Part shown: one piece after another, positions 19,153-28,681 of the stretch
Position numbering within the stretch: the stretch's first letter is position 1
Layout of the letters: the number at the start of each line of letters is the position of its first letter
Notes under the pieces: model-generated
Seen by the model: the letters and a program-made list of their open reading frames with translations, nothing else
The model's database searches: none
What the model was told of the DNA's origin: nothing
Source of the DNA: CAWDMC01 sp963803295
Lineage (GTDB): Bacteria > Acidobacteriota > Terriglobia > UBA7540
Reading direction: 5' to 3'
DNA length: 64,000 nucleotides
NCBI GenBank assembly: GCA_963803295.1
Contig: CAWDMC010000013.1
Location: 62,001-126,000 of the forward strand
Made by a program: the position numbers and the translations under genes

Positions 19153-22152
19153 TCAGTGCGATTTCGAGAGATCTGGCTCCCGGGGGAAGCCCGTGCTGAA
19201 GCATTCGACGTCGCGCCAAGCCTCGGTTTGACCTCCATCCCACGAGAGCGTGGCTTTCACTCGTATCGTGTGGCTGCCGCGCTCCGGCGGAAAGGGAACT
19301 CGAATGCCGAATTGGGCGTATCCTTCAGTCCCCGCCGATCGCGTCGTCATCGTCCAACCGGGCAAGCCAGTGTCCGGAAGGGCGATCTCGTAGGCGACTT
19401 TTGCCGGGCCAATCGCGTCCGCATCGTATCTCAGTTTGGCGATCAAAGTGGGAGACGGCGTTCCAGAAGCCTTCGCCAAGACCTCACACCCCAGCAGGGA
19501 AAGTGTCATGCTGCGAATCTCCCACGGCTCGAACACAGCGTCAGCAATCTTCTTGGTTGCGTCGTTTACGCTGCGATCCGGCGCCGGGATCGTCCGCTGG
19601 GATTCGAAGGGCTGGTCCACAAACGCTTTGAGTAAGTGCGCGGTCATGGCGCGGAAATCCGGCGGCCTTTGCGCAATGCCCTTTGGATTCGCCACGAGGT
19701 TGCCCAGTTCGGCTTCGATCTTCTCGGTTTCGCGGATGACACGCGGTGGCTTGCTATGTTCGGCGCCATTGAGCAGGATCGCATACTTCAACTTCTCTTC
19801 ATGTTTCACGCGGCGTATCCGTTCGCGGTAGTCGAGCACCCTTTGCAGCATTTGCGCGTCGGCAAAAGTCCCTGCGCTCTCCAGACGCACCGTCACCTTC
19901 TGGCCGGTCTGCCTCGGTTCGGTCAGGCGAATCGTGGTGACGCGCGCTGTGCCGTCCCAAGTCCAGCCCCCGCATCCTGGCCCGCACTCCTTAGTTTGCC
20001 TTTCCTCCAGCTTTTGCGCTCCCACCTGCACGGCTTCCGGTTTCAGCAGCCCATGCACGCGCACTTCATAGCGGCGGCTTGTCACCTGCCCCTTGTATTG
20101 TCCTTTGCTAGGACCAATCTCGATCTGGTGAACACCCCCAACTTCCGGAATATAGCTGAGCGGCGTCCAGGCATAAGCATCCTGCCTATATGCCAGAGAG
20201 GTGCCGTCATCTTCATAGAGCTGCAAGGAGGCTGCCTTGCCGGCGTACACGTCCAAGGTCAGCGGATCGACAGGTTTCTCCTCGCTGTATTTCATATCCG
20301 GCGCCAAAGGCAGGATCGAGCCGGCGCGGACGAATAGCGGCATGCGCTCCAAGGGGCATTGGTAGTTGACCACCTGTCCTCCCTTGTAAATCTCTCCCGT
20401 AAAATAGTCAAACCAATCCGCGTCGTCTGGCAAATAGATGTCTTTGAGAACCGGCTTCCCGTAACCCGGCTCGCTGATCGGGGCAACGAGCAAGTTCGGG
20501 CCGAACATGTACTGGTGCCGGTAGCTGTAAGCAGATTCTTGCTGCGGATATTCCACGTACATTCCCCGCACCAGGGAAACTCCGGTGTCGTGGGCCAATC
20601 GGGAGCAAGTGTAAAGATAAGGCAGCAGCCGGTAGCGCAGCTCCATAAACTTGTGGGCGGTTGCGACACCCTGGGGGCCGTACTCCCAGGGTAGCCGGAG
20701 GCCCCACACTCCATGCCACCAAAACAGCGGGCTGAACGAGCTGAACTGTAGCCAGCGCTGGTAGATCTCGGGGTTGACCGTCTCCTGGTCCACGCCGGCA
20801 TTCAGGTTGTTGACGTAGTCCACCAGCATGTTGGACGCCTGCACGTTAAATGGGATCAGCAAATCCAGGGTAGACCAGTACGGGATAAGGTCCCCGGTGA
20901 AGAAGGCGCCGTACCGATGGACACCCCAAGCGGGCGTAGGAAAAGCGCCGGGGAATTCCGGCCAAGGCGGTTCGCCAAGTCGGCAAAACACGAAAGCCCG
21001 CTTGCCCGTGATCCGCTCACTGCCCTCGTACTCGATGTGGCGAGTCCACAAGGTAGGATCCAGTCCCGGCATCTTCGCGCCGGCATTGCCATCTTGCCAC
21101 CAGAAAGCAAGGCCCATATCCAGGGCAGGTTTATGCATAAGGTCCATGAACGCCTGTGCATATTTCTTGTCCGCCAGATTATGTGGGATTTCCTGAGTCT
21201 CGGGAGGAAGGTTCATCAACTTCCGGACCGTTTCGAAATTGTCGAAGTTCTCCCTCGTCAGCGGTCCGTAATGCTCATTCAAAGTCAGGTGAATCCCGTG
21301 CTTGAGCATCCAGGAGATGAACTCCTGCGGGTCAGGCATCTGTTCGCGGTCCCACTCGTAGCCCGACCAGATGACTTTGCAGGCGGAGATGGAATCGATC
21401 ACCATCACGTCCACGGGGATCGACTCTTCCCGGAATCGTTCGGCAATCATCTTCCACTGGTCGGCCGAATAGCCGGCGCGGGAGCCGAACCAGGTGCCCA
21501 GAACATACCGGGGAACCATCGGGATCGGACCGAGTAGTTGCGCCAACTCGCCGAGCATCCCTTTGTAGTCCCGTCCGTAGGCGAAGAAATACAAGTCCAG
21601 GCTGCTCTTCTCTGGCCGGGGTTTGACCCACTCGCTCGCCTTATCCCAAATCGCCGAGCGGCTGTCGTCGAGCAAATAGTAGCCATTACGGCTCAGCGGC
21701 CCAGTCTCTTTGCCGGGAACGGCGCGCGCTGCGATATCCCCGGGCACGCCTCCCAAGTTCTTGTCGTCCTTGTCGCCGGGTTTCCAGGTGTGCTCGCCGT
21801 CCTGGTCCTTCCAAATCATCTGCAAATTCTGAGGAGTGAAGGGTCCCGTGCCGGCATGGTAGCGCACCATCAATTTACCGGTCTTGATTTCGAGCCAACC
21901 GTTCGTATGCGCAGTCTGGAACGAGACCCTTGGCCAGTCGCGCTTCAGCACGCTAACGCTTGCCTCATCAATGAATTTTCGCTCGGGAGAATATTCCATC
22001 CTTACAAGATTAGGCGCGAGCACTTGGAAGCGGGCATTGTCCTCTATTACCGAGCCAGTGCGATTCGCTTCCCTGGCTTGGCTGGATCTGACAATCAGAT
22101 TACCGACAATAATTGGGAAAAGACACAACAGCGCACGTTTGGCGAACGACAT
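19153..22152 (-). CDS. Secreted GH31-family glycoside hydrolase
   Basis: A 999-residue exo-acting glycosidase of family GH31, which includes alpha-glucosidases and alpha-xylosidases. A signal peptide (MSFAKRALLCLFPIIVGN) is followed by the N-terminal beta domain (RFQVLAPNLVRMEYSPE), the catalytic barrel beginning at VPRYVLGTWFGSRAGYS, and the candidate nucleophile Asp in LAFWWQDGNAG. SSFSPLFWWHG and ELRYRLLPYLYT are classic GH31 segments. The distal domain includes PLFVRAGSILPL. A C-terminal extension of about 250 residues has no recognised domain. ATG at 22152 with GGAGGAGA upstream is the best start. It is divergent from the metallo-hydrolase gene at 22276. Confidence 0.9.
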   Translation of the reverse strand: MSFAKRALLCLFPIIVGNLIVRSSQAREANRTGSVIEDNARFQVLAPNLVRMEYSPERKFIDEASVSVLKRDWPRVSFQTAHTNGWLEIKTGKLMVRYHAGTGPFTPQNLQMIWKDQDGEHTWKPGDKDDKNLGGVPGDIAARAVPGKETGPLSRNGYYLLDDSRSAIWDKASEWVKPRPEKSSLDLYFFAYGRDYKGMLGELAQLLGPIPMVPRYVLGTWFGSRAGYSADQWKMIAERFREESIPVDVMVIDSISACKVIWSGYEWDREQMPDPQEFISWMLKHGIHLTLNEHYGPLTRENFDNFETVRKLMNLPPETQEIPHNLADKKYAQAFMDLMHKPALDMGLAFWWQDGNAGAKMPGLDPTLWTRHIEYEGSERITGKRAFVFCRLGEPPWPEFPGAFPTPAWGVHRYGAFFTGDLIPYWSTLDLLIPFNVQASNMLVDYVNNLNAGVDQETVNPEIYQRWLQFSSFSPLFWWHGVWGLRLPWEYGPQGVATAHKFMELRYRLLPYLYTCSRLAHDTGVSLVRGMYVEYPQQESAYSYRHQYMFGPNLLVAPISEPGYGKPVLKDIYLPDDADWFDYFTGEIYKGGQVVNYQCPLERMPLFVRAGSILPLAPDMKYSEEKPVDPLTLDVYAGKAASLQLYEDDGTSLAYRQDAYAWTPLSYIPEVGGVHQIEIGPSKGQYKGQVTSRRYEVRVHGLLKPEAVQVGAQKLEERQTKECGPGCGGWTWDGTARVTTIRLTEPRQTGQKVTVRLESAGTFADAQMLQRVLDYRERIRRVKHEEKLKYAILLNGAEHSKPPRVIRETEKIEAELGNLVANPKGIAQRPPDFRAMTAHLLKAFVDQPFESQRTIPAPDRSVNDATKKIADAVFEPWEIRSMTLSLLGCEVLAKASGTPSPTLIAKLRYDADAIGPAKVAYEIALPDTGLPGWTMTTRSAGTEGYAQFGIRVPFPPERGSHTIRVKATLSWDGGQTEAWRDVECFSTGFPREPDLSKSH

Positions 22153-22275
22153 AGCGAGGTCTCCTCCTTCGGCCAGAATCAGCCTACTCGGAAAATGTCC
22201 GCCGTCCAATAGAAACTGTGAAACGCCGTTTCATCTGCTAATCTGCTCAACGGGGCCAGAGGAGTCATTGACAAA

Positions 22276-24138
22276 ATGATACGAATGATTTGGCTTGGGC
22301 TGATCGTGACGGCGATTGCTGCAAGGGCCGCACAACTACCCTCGGGTGTCCAATTCCTGCCTGGACCAGTGAATGGACTGTTGGTCGGGGGCAAAGTGCT
22401 GGTCTACGGCGATGCCGGGGACCGGGTTAAGTCGGTGGCCTATGTGCTCTTCACGGAAGCGCGACGCGACGTGGTCTGGGCTGGAGCGCCGCTGGTTTCC
22501 CGCGGCGCTGCGGCGGTAGTGCCGGAACGCGAGCGCGCCCTATTTGAAGATCCAGGCACCTTCTGGGCAGCATACGAGACCCAGCGCTTTCATGATTACT
22601 CCCAGGTGAACACGAAAGTCCTTCGGGGGCCGATGCGTGTGGCGCGGGTGGTGCGCGGCGGCGATCTTTTAGATCTCGATGGGATCCGGGTAGAGGTCAT
22701 CGATACGCCCGGCTACACGCGTGGCGCGGTCTCGTATTTACTAGAGCAGGGCAGCAGGCGCCTCGCCTGCACGGGCGATCTGATCTATGCGGACGGCCAG
22801 TTATTTGACCTCTCGAGCTTGCAGGACGCCGTTCCCGAGGCCAAGGCGCACGGGTATCACGGCTATGCAGCCCGGGCCAGTGAACTCATCGAGAGTCTGC
22901 GCAAGATTGCGGCGCTCCGGCCGGACGTGCTCGTGCCCGCGCGCGGCCCGCTGATTGAGAATCCCCGGGAGGCGATCAACCGTCTGATTGCGCGACTTCA
23001 GACACTCATGGCAAGTCACTTCGCCACCGATGCCCTACGATGGTACTGGGGCGACGATAACCTACGCATCCGGTCGCGTACTGCACTGGATGGGCGGCCA
23101 GTGGATTCACTGCCAATGGCCGAACAACGCCCACTGCCGGGCTGGGCCAGGGCCATCGGGAATTCCCGCCTGCTGCTCTCTCAGACGGGCGCCGGCTTTC
23201 TCATCGACGCCGGATACCAGGGAACGCGGCCCAAACTGGATGAGTTGATAGCGCAGGATCTGCTGAAAACGGTGAAGGGAATCTGGATCACGCATTATCA
23301 TGACGACCACACCGATTTCGCGCAGGAGTTGGCGACTTATTTTCATTGTCCGGTATATTTCACGCCGCATCTGGCTGACATCCTGGAACACCCTTCACAC
23401 TACCGAATGCCATGCCTGACCACAGCGCCCATTACATCAGGAAAACCGCAACCGGACGGCACGCACATGCGCTGGCACGAATTTCAATTCACGTTTTTCG
23501 ACTTTCCTGGACAGACGCTCTATCACGACGGGCTGCTGGTGGAGCGGGATGGCGGCGGTGCACTGTTTTTTGCGGGAGATTCCTTCACACCCTCCGGAAT
23601 TGACGATTACTGCTTGCAGAATCGCAATTTGGTTCGTGAGGGCGAAGGCTACCTCTACTGTTTAGCCGTATTGCAACGCCTGCCCCCAGACGTTTGGCTG
23701 GTAAACCAGCACGTGGAGCCCACGTTCCGGTTCTCACCGGATCAGTTCGCACGAATGCAAGCCGAATTGCTGAAGCGGAGGGCCATCCTGAAGGATTTGG
23801 CGCCGTGGCCCGATCCGAATTACGCCATCGACGAAAACTGGGCCGCCGTGGATCCATACGGAAGCGAAGCCCGCGACGGGGAGAACGTGGCGCTACACTT
23901 GCGCATCCTGAACCACGCGCCCCAGCGGGAAACCTACCAGGTGAAGTGGAACATACCGGCAGGCTGGAAGATGGTGGAGGCGAATCGGGAAGTAGCGATC
24001 CCCGCTTACCAGGAGGGCGCGGCGCAGGCGGTATTCACGGTGAAAGGTACGGGTCTGTACGTGGTCACTGCCGACATCGAATTCGCGGGGCGGCAATTGC
24101 GGGAATGGACCGAGGCCATAGTGCGGGTCCGGCGGTAA
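22276..24138 (+). CDS. Tandem metallo-beta-lactamase-fold protein with degenerate first domain
   Basis: A 620-residue protein, probably exported (MIRMIWLGLIVTAIAARAAQ). Residues about 30-250 have the MBL-fold pattern but lack the metal ligands: the canonical HxHxDH is replaced by E-A-R-R-D-V at residues 61-66, and the later His position reads DTPGYTRG. The Asp in CTGDLIYADGQ remains. Residues about 280-520 form a second MBL domain with an intact motif (THYHDDHTDF) and Asp in FFAGDSFTPSG. The last 100 residues look like a beta-sandwich. The protein is thus likely one active hydrolase domain plus one structural or regulatory copy. Substrate unknown. It is divergent from the GH31 gene. Confidence 0.82.
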   Translation: MIRMIWLGLIVTAIAARAAQLPSGVQFLPGPVNGLLVGGKVLVYGDAGDRVKSVAYVLFTEARRDVVWAGAPLVSRGAAAVVPERERALFEDPGTFWAAYETQRFHDYSQVNTKVLRGPMRVARVVRGGDLLDLDGIRVEVIDTPGYTRGAVSYLLEQGSRRLACTGDLIYADGQLFDLSSLQDAVPEAKAHGYHGYAARASELIESLRKIAALRPDVLVPARGPLIENPREAINRLIARLQTLMASHFATDALRWYWGDDNLRIRSRTALDGRPVDSLPMAEQRPLPGWARAIGNSRLLLSQTGAGFLIDAGYQGTRPKLDELIAQDLLKTVKGIWITHYHDDHTDFAQELATYFHCPVYFTPHLADILEHPSHYRMPCLTTAPITSGKPQPDGTHMRWHEFQFTFFDFPGQTLYHDGLLVERDGGGALFFAGDSFTPSGIDDYCLQNRNLVREGEGYLYCLAVLQRLPPDVWLVNQHVEPTFRFSPDQFARMQAELLKRRAILKDLAPWPDPNYAIDENWAAVDPYGSEARDGENVALHLRILNHAPQRETYQVKWNIPAGWKMVEANREVAIPAYQEGAAQAVFTVKGTGLYVVTADIEFAGRQLREWTEAIVRVRR

Positions 24139-24221
24139 TGATACTCATCAACACCCACTGCTTGGTACCAGTATGATCTCGGTGTGGAGGGCTTTTCGGG
24201 TGAAATGAGGTAGTGGTGCAC

Positions 24222-24287
24222 TTTGGTGTGGTAGAGGCGGCTTTACGCCGCCATTTGGCGAGGTAAACTTCGCCGCTACACACCAAA
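24222..24287. repeat. Cruciform-like palindromic element
   Basis: Outer arms TTTGGTGTG and CACACCAAA enclose two smaller hairpins, GGCGGC/GCCGCC around TTTAC and GGCGA/TCGCC. The structure lies between two + strand genes and resembles interspersed REP-type elements. It is not followed by a T-tract. Confidence 0.6.
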
Positions 24288-24427
24288 CTGCCCCGCTATC
24301 TCCGCCGAGGTGGGCAATATTGATTTCCGATGTTGTCGGGTATACGCTACTCGTGTGTGGAGGATAAAACGTCACAGCAGCACCAGGCGTACGGCGACTG
24401 AACTCAAACAATGAAAGAGACCCTGCC

Positions 24428-25441
24428 ATGGCTGATAACACACAGCCGGAGTTTGGCTTTCGGACGGCGAAAGGGGAGTGGCGACCGCCGTATCCGGTGA
24501 AATACGCACCCCTGTTTTCCTGGCCTGTGCGGCCGCGTGAAACATTGAAATGGCTTGTTGGCTATGGGGGCTACCTGTGGCCATGGAATACGTTTTACAT
24601 CTTGCTGGCCACGGCGACGTGGCTCTGGCTCCAGCCACCTCTCGCTCGCTGCGTGGAATTCAAAGCCGGCTGGATCGCCGAATTATACCTGCGCAACCTC
24701 ATCCTGCTCTGGGTGATAACAGGCGGCTGGCACCTGTTGCTGTATACCTTCAAGGTTCAGGGCATGGCGCGCAAGTATTACCCTCGTTGGCTGCAGGCGA
24801 ATGACCGCAATTTCCTCTTCCGCAGTCAGCTTTTCGACAATATCTTCTGGAGCTGCGCGAGCGGCTGCACGTTGTGGACGGCTTACGAGGCGCTCTATTT
24901 CTGGTCGGCGGCCAATCATCATGTTCCCTACGTGAGCTGGCGCGAACATCCCGTCTACTGTACCATTTGGCTGCTTTTGATTCCGATCTGGCGTGAATTC
25001 CATTTCTACTGGGTGCACCGCGCGATTCATTGGAAGCCGATGTATAAATACGTCCACTACCTGCATCACAAAAACGTACAACCGGCCCCATGGTCCGGCC
25101 TCTCCATGCACCCGGTGGAGCACCTCCTGTATTTCAGTTGCGTGCTAATCCACTGGATCGTGCCCTCACATCCCATACACCTTCTCCTCGACGCGCAGCA
25201 CGCGGCACTCACCCCTGCGTATGGACACCTGGGCTTTGAGGGACCTCTCCTCGATGGAAAACTGCCCGCCGGTTCCTACTTCCATTACCTGCACCACCGG
25301 TACTTTGAATGTAACTATGGCGAATCCACCTTGCCGTTCGATAGGCTCTTCGGGACCTTGCGCGATGGATTGTCGGAAGTCGTAGGCGCCGGTCAAGAAC
25401 AGCAGTCTGATGTGCGTGGCGGCCAGTTGGGCTCTGCCTGA
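24428..25441 (+). CDS. Sterol desaturase / fatty acid hydroxylase family membrane protein
   Basis: Integral membrane di-iron oxygenase of 337 residues. The histidine clusters of the fatty acid hydroxylase superfamily are present in order: HRAIH, HYLHHKN and HYLHHRYFECNYGE. At least four hydrophobic helices precede and separate them (for example FYILLATATWLWL and NLILLWVITGGWHLLLY). Such enzymes hydroxylate or desaturate lipids, sterols or carotenoids at the membrane; the actual substrate is unknown. It starts 290 bases after the metallo-hydrolase gene with a palindromic element in between. The mobile element begins about 95 bases downstream. Confidence 0.9.
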   Translation: MADNTQPEFGFRTAKGEWRPPYPVKYAPLFSWPVRPRETLKWLVGYGGYLWPWNTFYILLATATWLWLQPPLARCVEFKAGWIAELYLRNLILLWVITGGWHLLLYTFKVQGMARKYYPRWLQANDRNFLFRSQLFDNIFWSCASGCTLWTAYEALYFWSAANHHVPYVSWREHPVYCTIWLLLIPIWREFHFYWVHRAIHWKPMYKYVHYLHHKNVQPAPWSGLSMHPVEHLLYFSCVLIHWIVPSHPIHLLLDAQHAALTPAYGHLGFEGPLLDGKLPAGSYFHYLHHRYFECNYGESTLPFDRLFGTLRDGLSEVVGAGQEQQSDVRGGQLGSA

Positions 25442-25536
25442 GCGATCAAACGCGTCTCGCGGACAAGGAACGACCGCATATTGAAACTGACCCAACTCCT
25501 TTCGGCTCGACATCGCTAACGTCTAGTCGCCCCTGC

Positions 25537-25569
25537 GCCGTTAGAACGAAAGCCGCGGGCGCGGCGGAC
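25537..25569 (+). repeat. Left imperfect inverted repeat of IS91-like element
   Basis: Begins GCCGTTAGAACGAA and ends GCGGCGGAC. Its reverse complement matches 29793-29828, with 14 bases identical at the outer end (TTCGTTCTAACGGC on the right side), nine at the inner end, and small gaps between. Confidence 0.6.
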
Positions 25570-25670
25570 GCTACCGCGTGCGTTGAAGCCCGAGACTCGC
25601 GGCACAACCCTGGGGCGTGGCTGGCGAGGGACAGGTGGCGTAGCTTGGGTCATAGAGAAAGGAGGTCTCT

Positions 25671-26385
25671 ATGACCCGTTTACGCAAGATGATGTTGGAG
25701 GAGCTCCAGCGTCGCAATTTTGCCCAATCCACCATCCAGTATTACCTGCAGGCTGTCGAAGACTTCGCGGCCTATTTTCACAAAGCACCCGACCACTTAA
25801 CCCCGCACCATCTCCGCCAGTACCAAGCCTACCTGCTCAGCGAGCGGAAGCTGCAGCCGCGGACCGCCCGGCTGCATGTCTGCGCGCTGCGCTTTTTCTT
25901 CCGTAAGACCTTGAGGCGCCCCTTGCCCCCCGATGATCTTCCCTATCCCAAGGCTCCACGCCGCTTGCCTACCATCCTGACCGTGGAGGAAGTCGCACGC
26001 CTGATCGATTCCGCCCGCAACCTTTTCGAGCGCACCCTGCTGATGGTGCTCTACTCCACCGGCATGCGCAACGCCGAGATGCGCCACCTGCAAGTCAAGG
26101 ATATCGATAGCCAGTCGATGCTCATCCATATTCAGCACGGCAAAGGTGGACGTGATCGCTATGTCCCGCTCAGCCCCAGGTTGCTGGACACTTTGCGCGA
26201 GCACTGGCGCTGGATGAAACCGAAGACCCGGCTGTTTCCAGGCACCGTCCACAACTGGCGTGCCGTGCTCTTCCAGGCCAGCGCCGCGACGCTCCTCGAA
26301 GTCGCCGCCGATCCTCGTCACCTCGGCGCCCAGATCGGCTTCCTCAGCGTTCTCCACACCTGGGACAAAACTTGCAGCAGAATCC
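25671..26385 (+). pseudogene. XerC-type tyrosine recombinase truncated and fused to transposase fragment
   Basis: Starts with MTRLRKMMLEELQRRNFAQS, an N-terminal SAM-like core-binding domain, then the catalytic domain with the first Arg in STGMRNAEM and the KGGRDRYVPLS strand pair. At FPGTVHNWRA (about 26258) the recombinase ends and the reading continues in frame into IS91 transposase sequence (VLFQASAATLLEVAADPRHL). The HxxR and Tyr catalytic motifs are therefore lost. After HTW near 26365 a one-base shift (GGG where GGGG is expected) breaks the transposase frame, and at about 26386 the serine-recombinase cassette begins. The open frame extends to 26564 only by reading antisense into that cassette. 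GGAGG upstream supports the start. Confidence 0.8.
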
Positions 26386-28521
26386 TCACTCATGATACCT
26401 GGCATTACCATCTCCTTCCTTTGCAACGAACAAAGCTGTTTGATTTTCCGCACAGTCCCCGCGTAGCCTCAGCTTGCCTGTCCGAAGAAGCCGCCCGACG
26501 ATGCTCCGAACCGGTTCGGCATTCAAATCCGCCCGGCGAATTTCCCAAGGCGCCCGGGGAGTGACTTGTTTGCGTCTCAGTAGGCCTGCCTCGACCAACC
26601 GTTCAATCGTGCGGTGACTCACCCCACATACTCGGGCTGCTTCACTTAAGCTGACTGTTTCAGGATCGGGTAATGCTCGTTTTTGACCCGCAATCGAGTA
26701 GTTACGCCGGGCGGTGGCCACGCGGTTCTGATTCCACCGTTTACCTTTTCCCGTGGTATGTCCGAATCGGTTCAATACCGAAGCAATCTGATCATCACCA
26801 TGCCGAACGGCCATCCGACGAATGATCTCCAGTGCTTCTATGGACGTCGTGGTCTCGGTCGCAGAGCGGGGCCGTTCCATATCGAGTTGAGTGTGCGTAC
26901 CTCCCTTCCAATGAAGGGTGAACTGCAGAGTCTTATTCTCCGCATCTCCGCGCACGATAATTTCCTCGAAGGCGGTCCGAAAGATCATTTTCTTGAGGGT
27001 GGAAGGACAATGATCGCTTTGCCAGATTTCGGCAAAGTTCTCACCCATCCCACGAATTCTGGCTTCCTCGTCGGGAGACAGCAAGTGGCGCTCCGTATTG
27101 AGGTCGGCCAGTTGTTGCTTGGTGGACTCAACCTCCTCCAGCTTTTCGTTCCAGCGGCGCTCCAATTCGCCGGCGACCAAACGATTCCGAGCGTCCACCG
27201 CGTCGTATTGTTCAAACGCTTTCCGGGCCTCGTATTCGAGTTGCTCGAGTTTACGGGAGAGGGTGGCGCGCTGGGCCACATCCCCGGCGCTCAGTTCCTC
27301 CAGGGCCCTCCGACTGGCTTCCACCCCGAACGGTGAGATCACTTGGAGCAGCTCTTGACCCAACCGGCGATCTACCGAAGCACCGCCAAAGCCCAGGCAA
27401 TACTCGCCGCCATCGTCATAGTCCCCTTTACAGAGATACCGCGCGTGGGTGCCCCGGCCTCCCCAGTAACGTACATGTAGCTTGCGACCACAGTGCCCAC
27501 AGCGGAGAAGCCCCACCAGCAGCCCCTGCCCGGCACGAATCGCGGTCATCGCTTCGTCACCTTCCCAGTTCACGGAATTACGCTGGATCATTCGTCGGTT
27601 CTCTTCGTAGGTGGCCCAGTCAATATAACCCACGTGATGATGGGGAATAAATACCCGGCAATCCTCGGCCCGACGCGTCGCGCCCTGACGCTTCTCCAGC
27701 CTACCCTCGACCAGCAAGGTCACCTCGGGGCGACGCCCCCAAACATAGGCGCCGGCATAGAAGGGATTGCACAGAATATCGCGCACCAAACTCTGGCTGG
27801 GAATCTTCCAGATGAGCTGGGTCCCTTGGATCGGGTTGGCGGGTAGCTCTACATCGTGATCGCGAAACCATTGGAAAGTTTGACGGATGCTCCACCGTTC
27901 CCGAAGTTTTGCAAATACCAGTTGAATGGCTTCGCAGACCCGTCGATCGGGATGGAAGACAACCTTGCCCAAGGAGTTCCGGACATAGCCCACGGGAAGA
28001 CGCTTGAACAGTTCCCCGCGGCGCGCTTTAGATTCCTGGCCTGCCTGGAGCCGCTGCCGAAGAACCTTCAGTTCTACGACGCTGAGCGTCCCTTTGATTC
28101 CAAGGACCAACTGATCATCAAGATAATTCAAGTCGTAAACCTGTTGCTCGTCGGCGATCAGGGTTCCAAAAATCTGGCACACCTCCAGCAACCGGCACCA
28201 GTCTTGGTCCGTGCGGGACAGCCGCGAGACCTCCCGACTGCCCACGATTCCGACCTCCCCTAAAGCTACCGAACTGAGAACGCGCTCGAATCCTTCGCGA
28301 CGAGCGGAGGCCATGGCCGCGCTCGATCCTAGATCGCTATCGATAGTCTCCACCTGCTTCCAACCCAGAGCATGCATTCGCTCGGCCACCTCATACTGAA
28401 GACGCTGGCTCTCCTGATTCTGCCGCACCTGTTTGTCGGTGGATTGCCGTAAGTAGACGATCGCTTTGCGCGCCAAGTGTTCCGGCTTGATCTTGGGACT
28501 GTACAGGACCTCTGTCATCAA
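26386..28521 (-). CDS. Large serine recombinase with C-terminal helix-turn-helix
   Basis: A 711-residue site-specific recombinase. The resolvase domain has the catalytic Ser in KAIVYLRQSTDKQ and arginines in SREVSRLSRTDQDW. The Recombinase domain follows (RLPVGYVRN onward), then a zinc-ribbon with cysteines in LLRCGHCGRKL and in YLCKGDYDDGGEYC, and a coiled-coil. The last 110 residues contain an excisionase/MerR-like helix-turn-helix (SLSEAARVCGVSHRTIERLVEAG), not part of every large serine recombinase. The gene is intact and its stop abuts the left end of the inserted cassette. It overlaps the small gene upstream by about 130 bases, suggesting translational coupling. It is probably responsible for the insertion. 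Confidence 0.92.
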   Translation of the reverse strand: MMTEVLYSPKIKPEHLARKAIVYLRQSTDKQVRQNQESQRLQYEVAERMHALGWKQVETIDSDLGSSAAMASARREGFERVLSSVALGEVGIVGSREVSRLSRTDQDWCRLLEVCQIFGTLIADEQQVYDLNYLDDQLVLGIKGTLSVVELKVLRQRLQAGQESKARRGELFKRLPVGYVRNSLGKVVFHPDRRVCEAIQLVFAKLRERWSIRQTFQWFRDHDVELPANPIQGTQLIWKIPSQSLVRDILCNPFYAGAYVWGRRPEVTLLVEGRLEKRQGATRRAEDCRVFIPHHHVGYIDWATYEENRRMIQRNSVNWEGDEAMTAIRAGQGLLVGLLRCGHCGRKLHVRYWGGRGTHARYLCKGDYDDGGEYCLGFGGASVDRRLGQELLQVISPFGVEASRRALEELSAGDVAQRATLSRKLEQLEYEARKAFEQYDAVDARNRLVAGELERRWNEKLEEVESTKQQLADLNTERHLLSPDEEARIRGMGENFAEIWQSDHCPSTLKKMIFRTAFEEIIVRGDAENKTLQFTLHWKGGTHTQLDMERPRSATETTTSIEALEIIRRMAVRHGDDQIASVLNRFGHTTGKGKRWNQNRVATARRNYSIAGQKRALPDPETVSLSEAARVCGVSHRTIERLVEAGLLRRKQVTPRAPWEIRRADLNAEPVRSIVGRLLRTGKLRLRGDCAENQTALFVAKEGDGNARYHE

Positions 28522-28681
28522 CTCCTCCCTCGGCGTGAAAGACCGCCATCAGAATGCTGGCCATGAGATCGATCAGATGGGCGCGTACCGTTGCGTCCAC
28601 CGGCACGGCAACCTTTTCTGTCCGGATCCTCAGGTCCAGAAGTTGTAGTTGCGCCACGATAACCCTCCTTACATTCATCAA
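28391..28681 (-). CDS. Small hypothetical protein of serine-recombinase cassette
   Basis: A 96-residue reading frame, probably starting at the GTG near 28657, which follows GGAGGG, and overlapping the start of the recombinase. The first half (AQLQLLDLRIRTEKVAVP and HLIDLMASILMAVF) looks like a real amphipathic protein. The last third lies over the recombinase start and looks less constrained. Its position suggests a helper or directionality factor for the recombinase, but this is only inference. Confidence 0.5.
   Translation of the reverse strand: MMNVRRVIVAQLQLLDLRIRTEKVAVPVDATVRAHLIDLMASILMAVFHAEGGVDDRGPVQSQDQAGTLGAQSDRLLTAIHRQTGAAESGEPASSV

Noticed and set aside
26386..26564. C-terminal tail of the open frame starting at 25671
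   Set aside because: These codons read antisense through the end of the serine recombinase and are an accident of the insertion.
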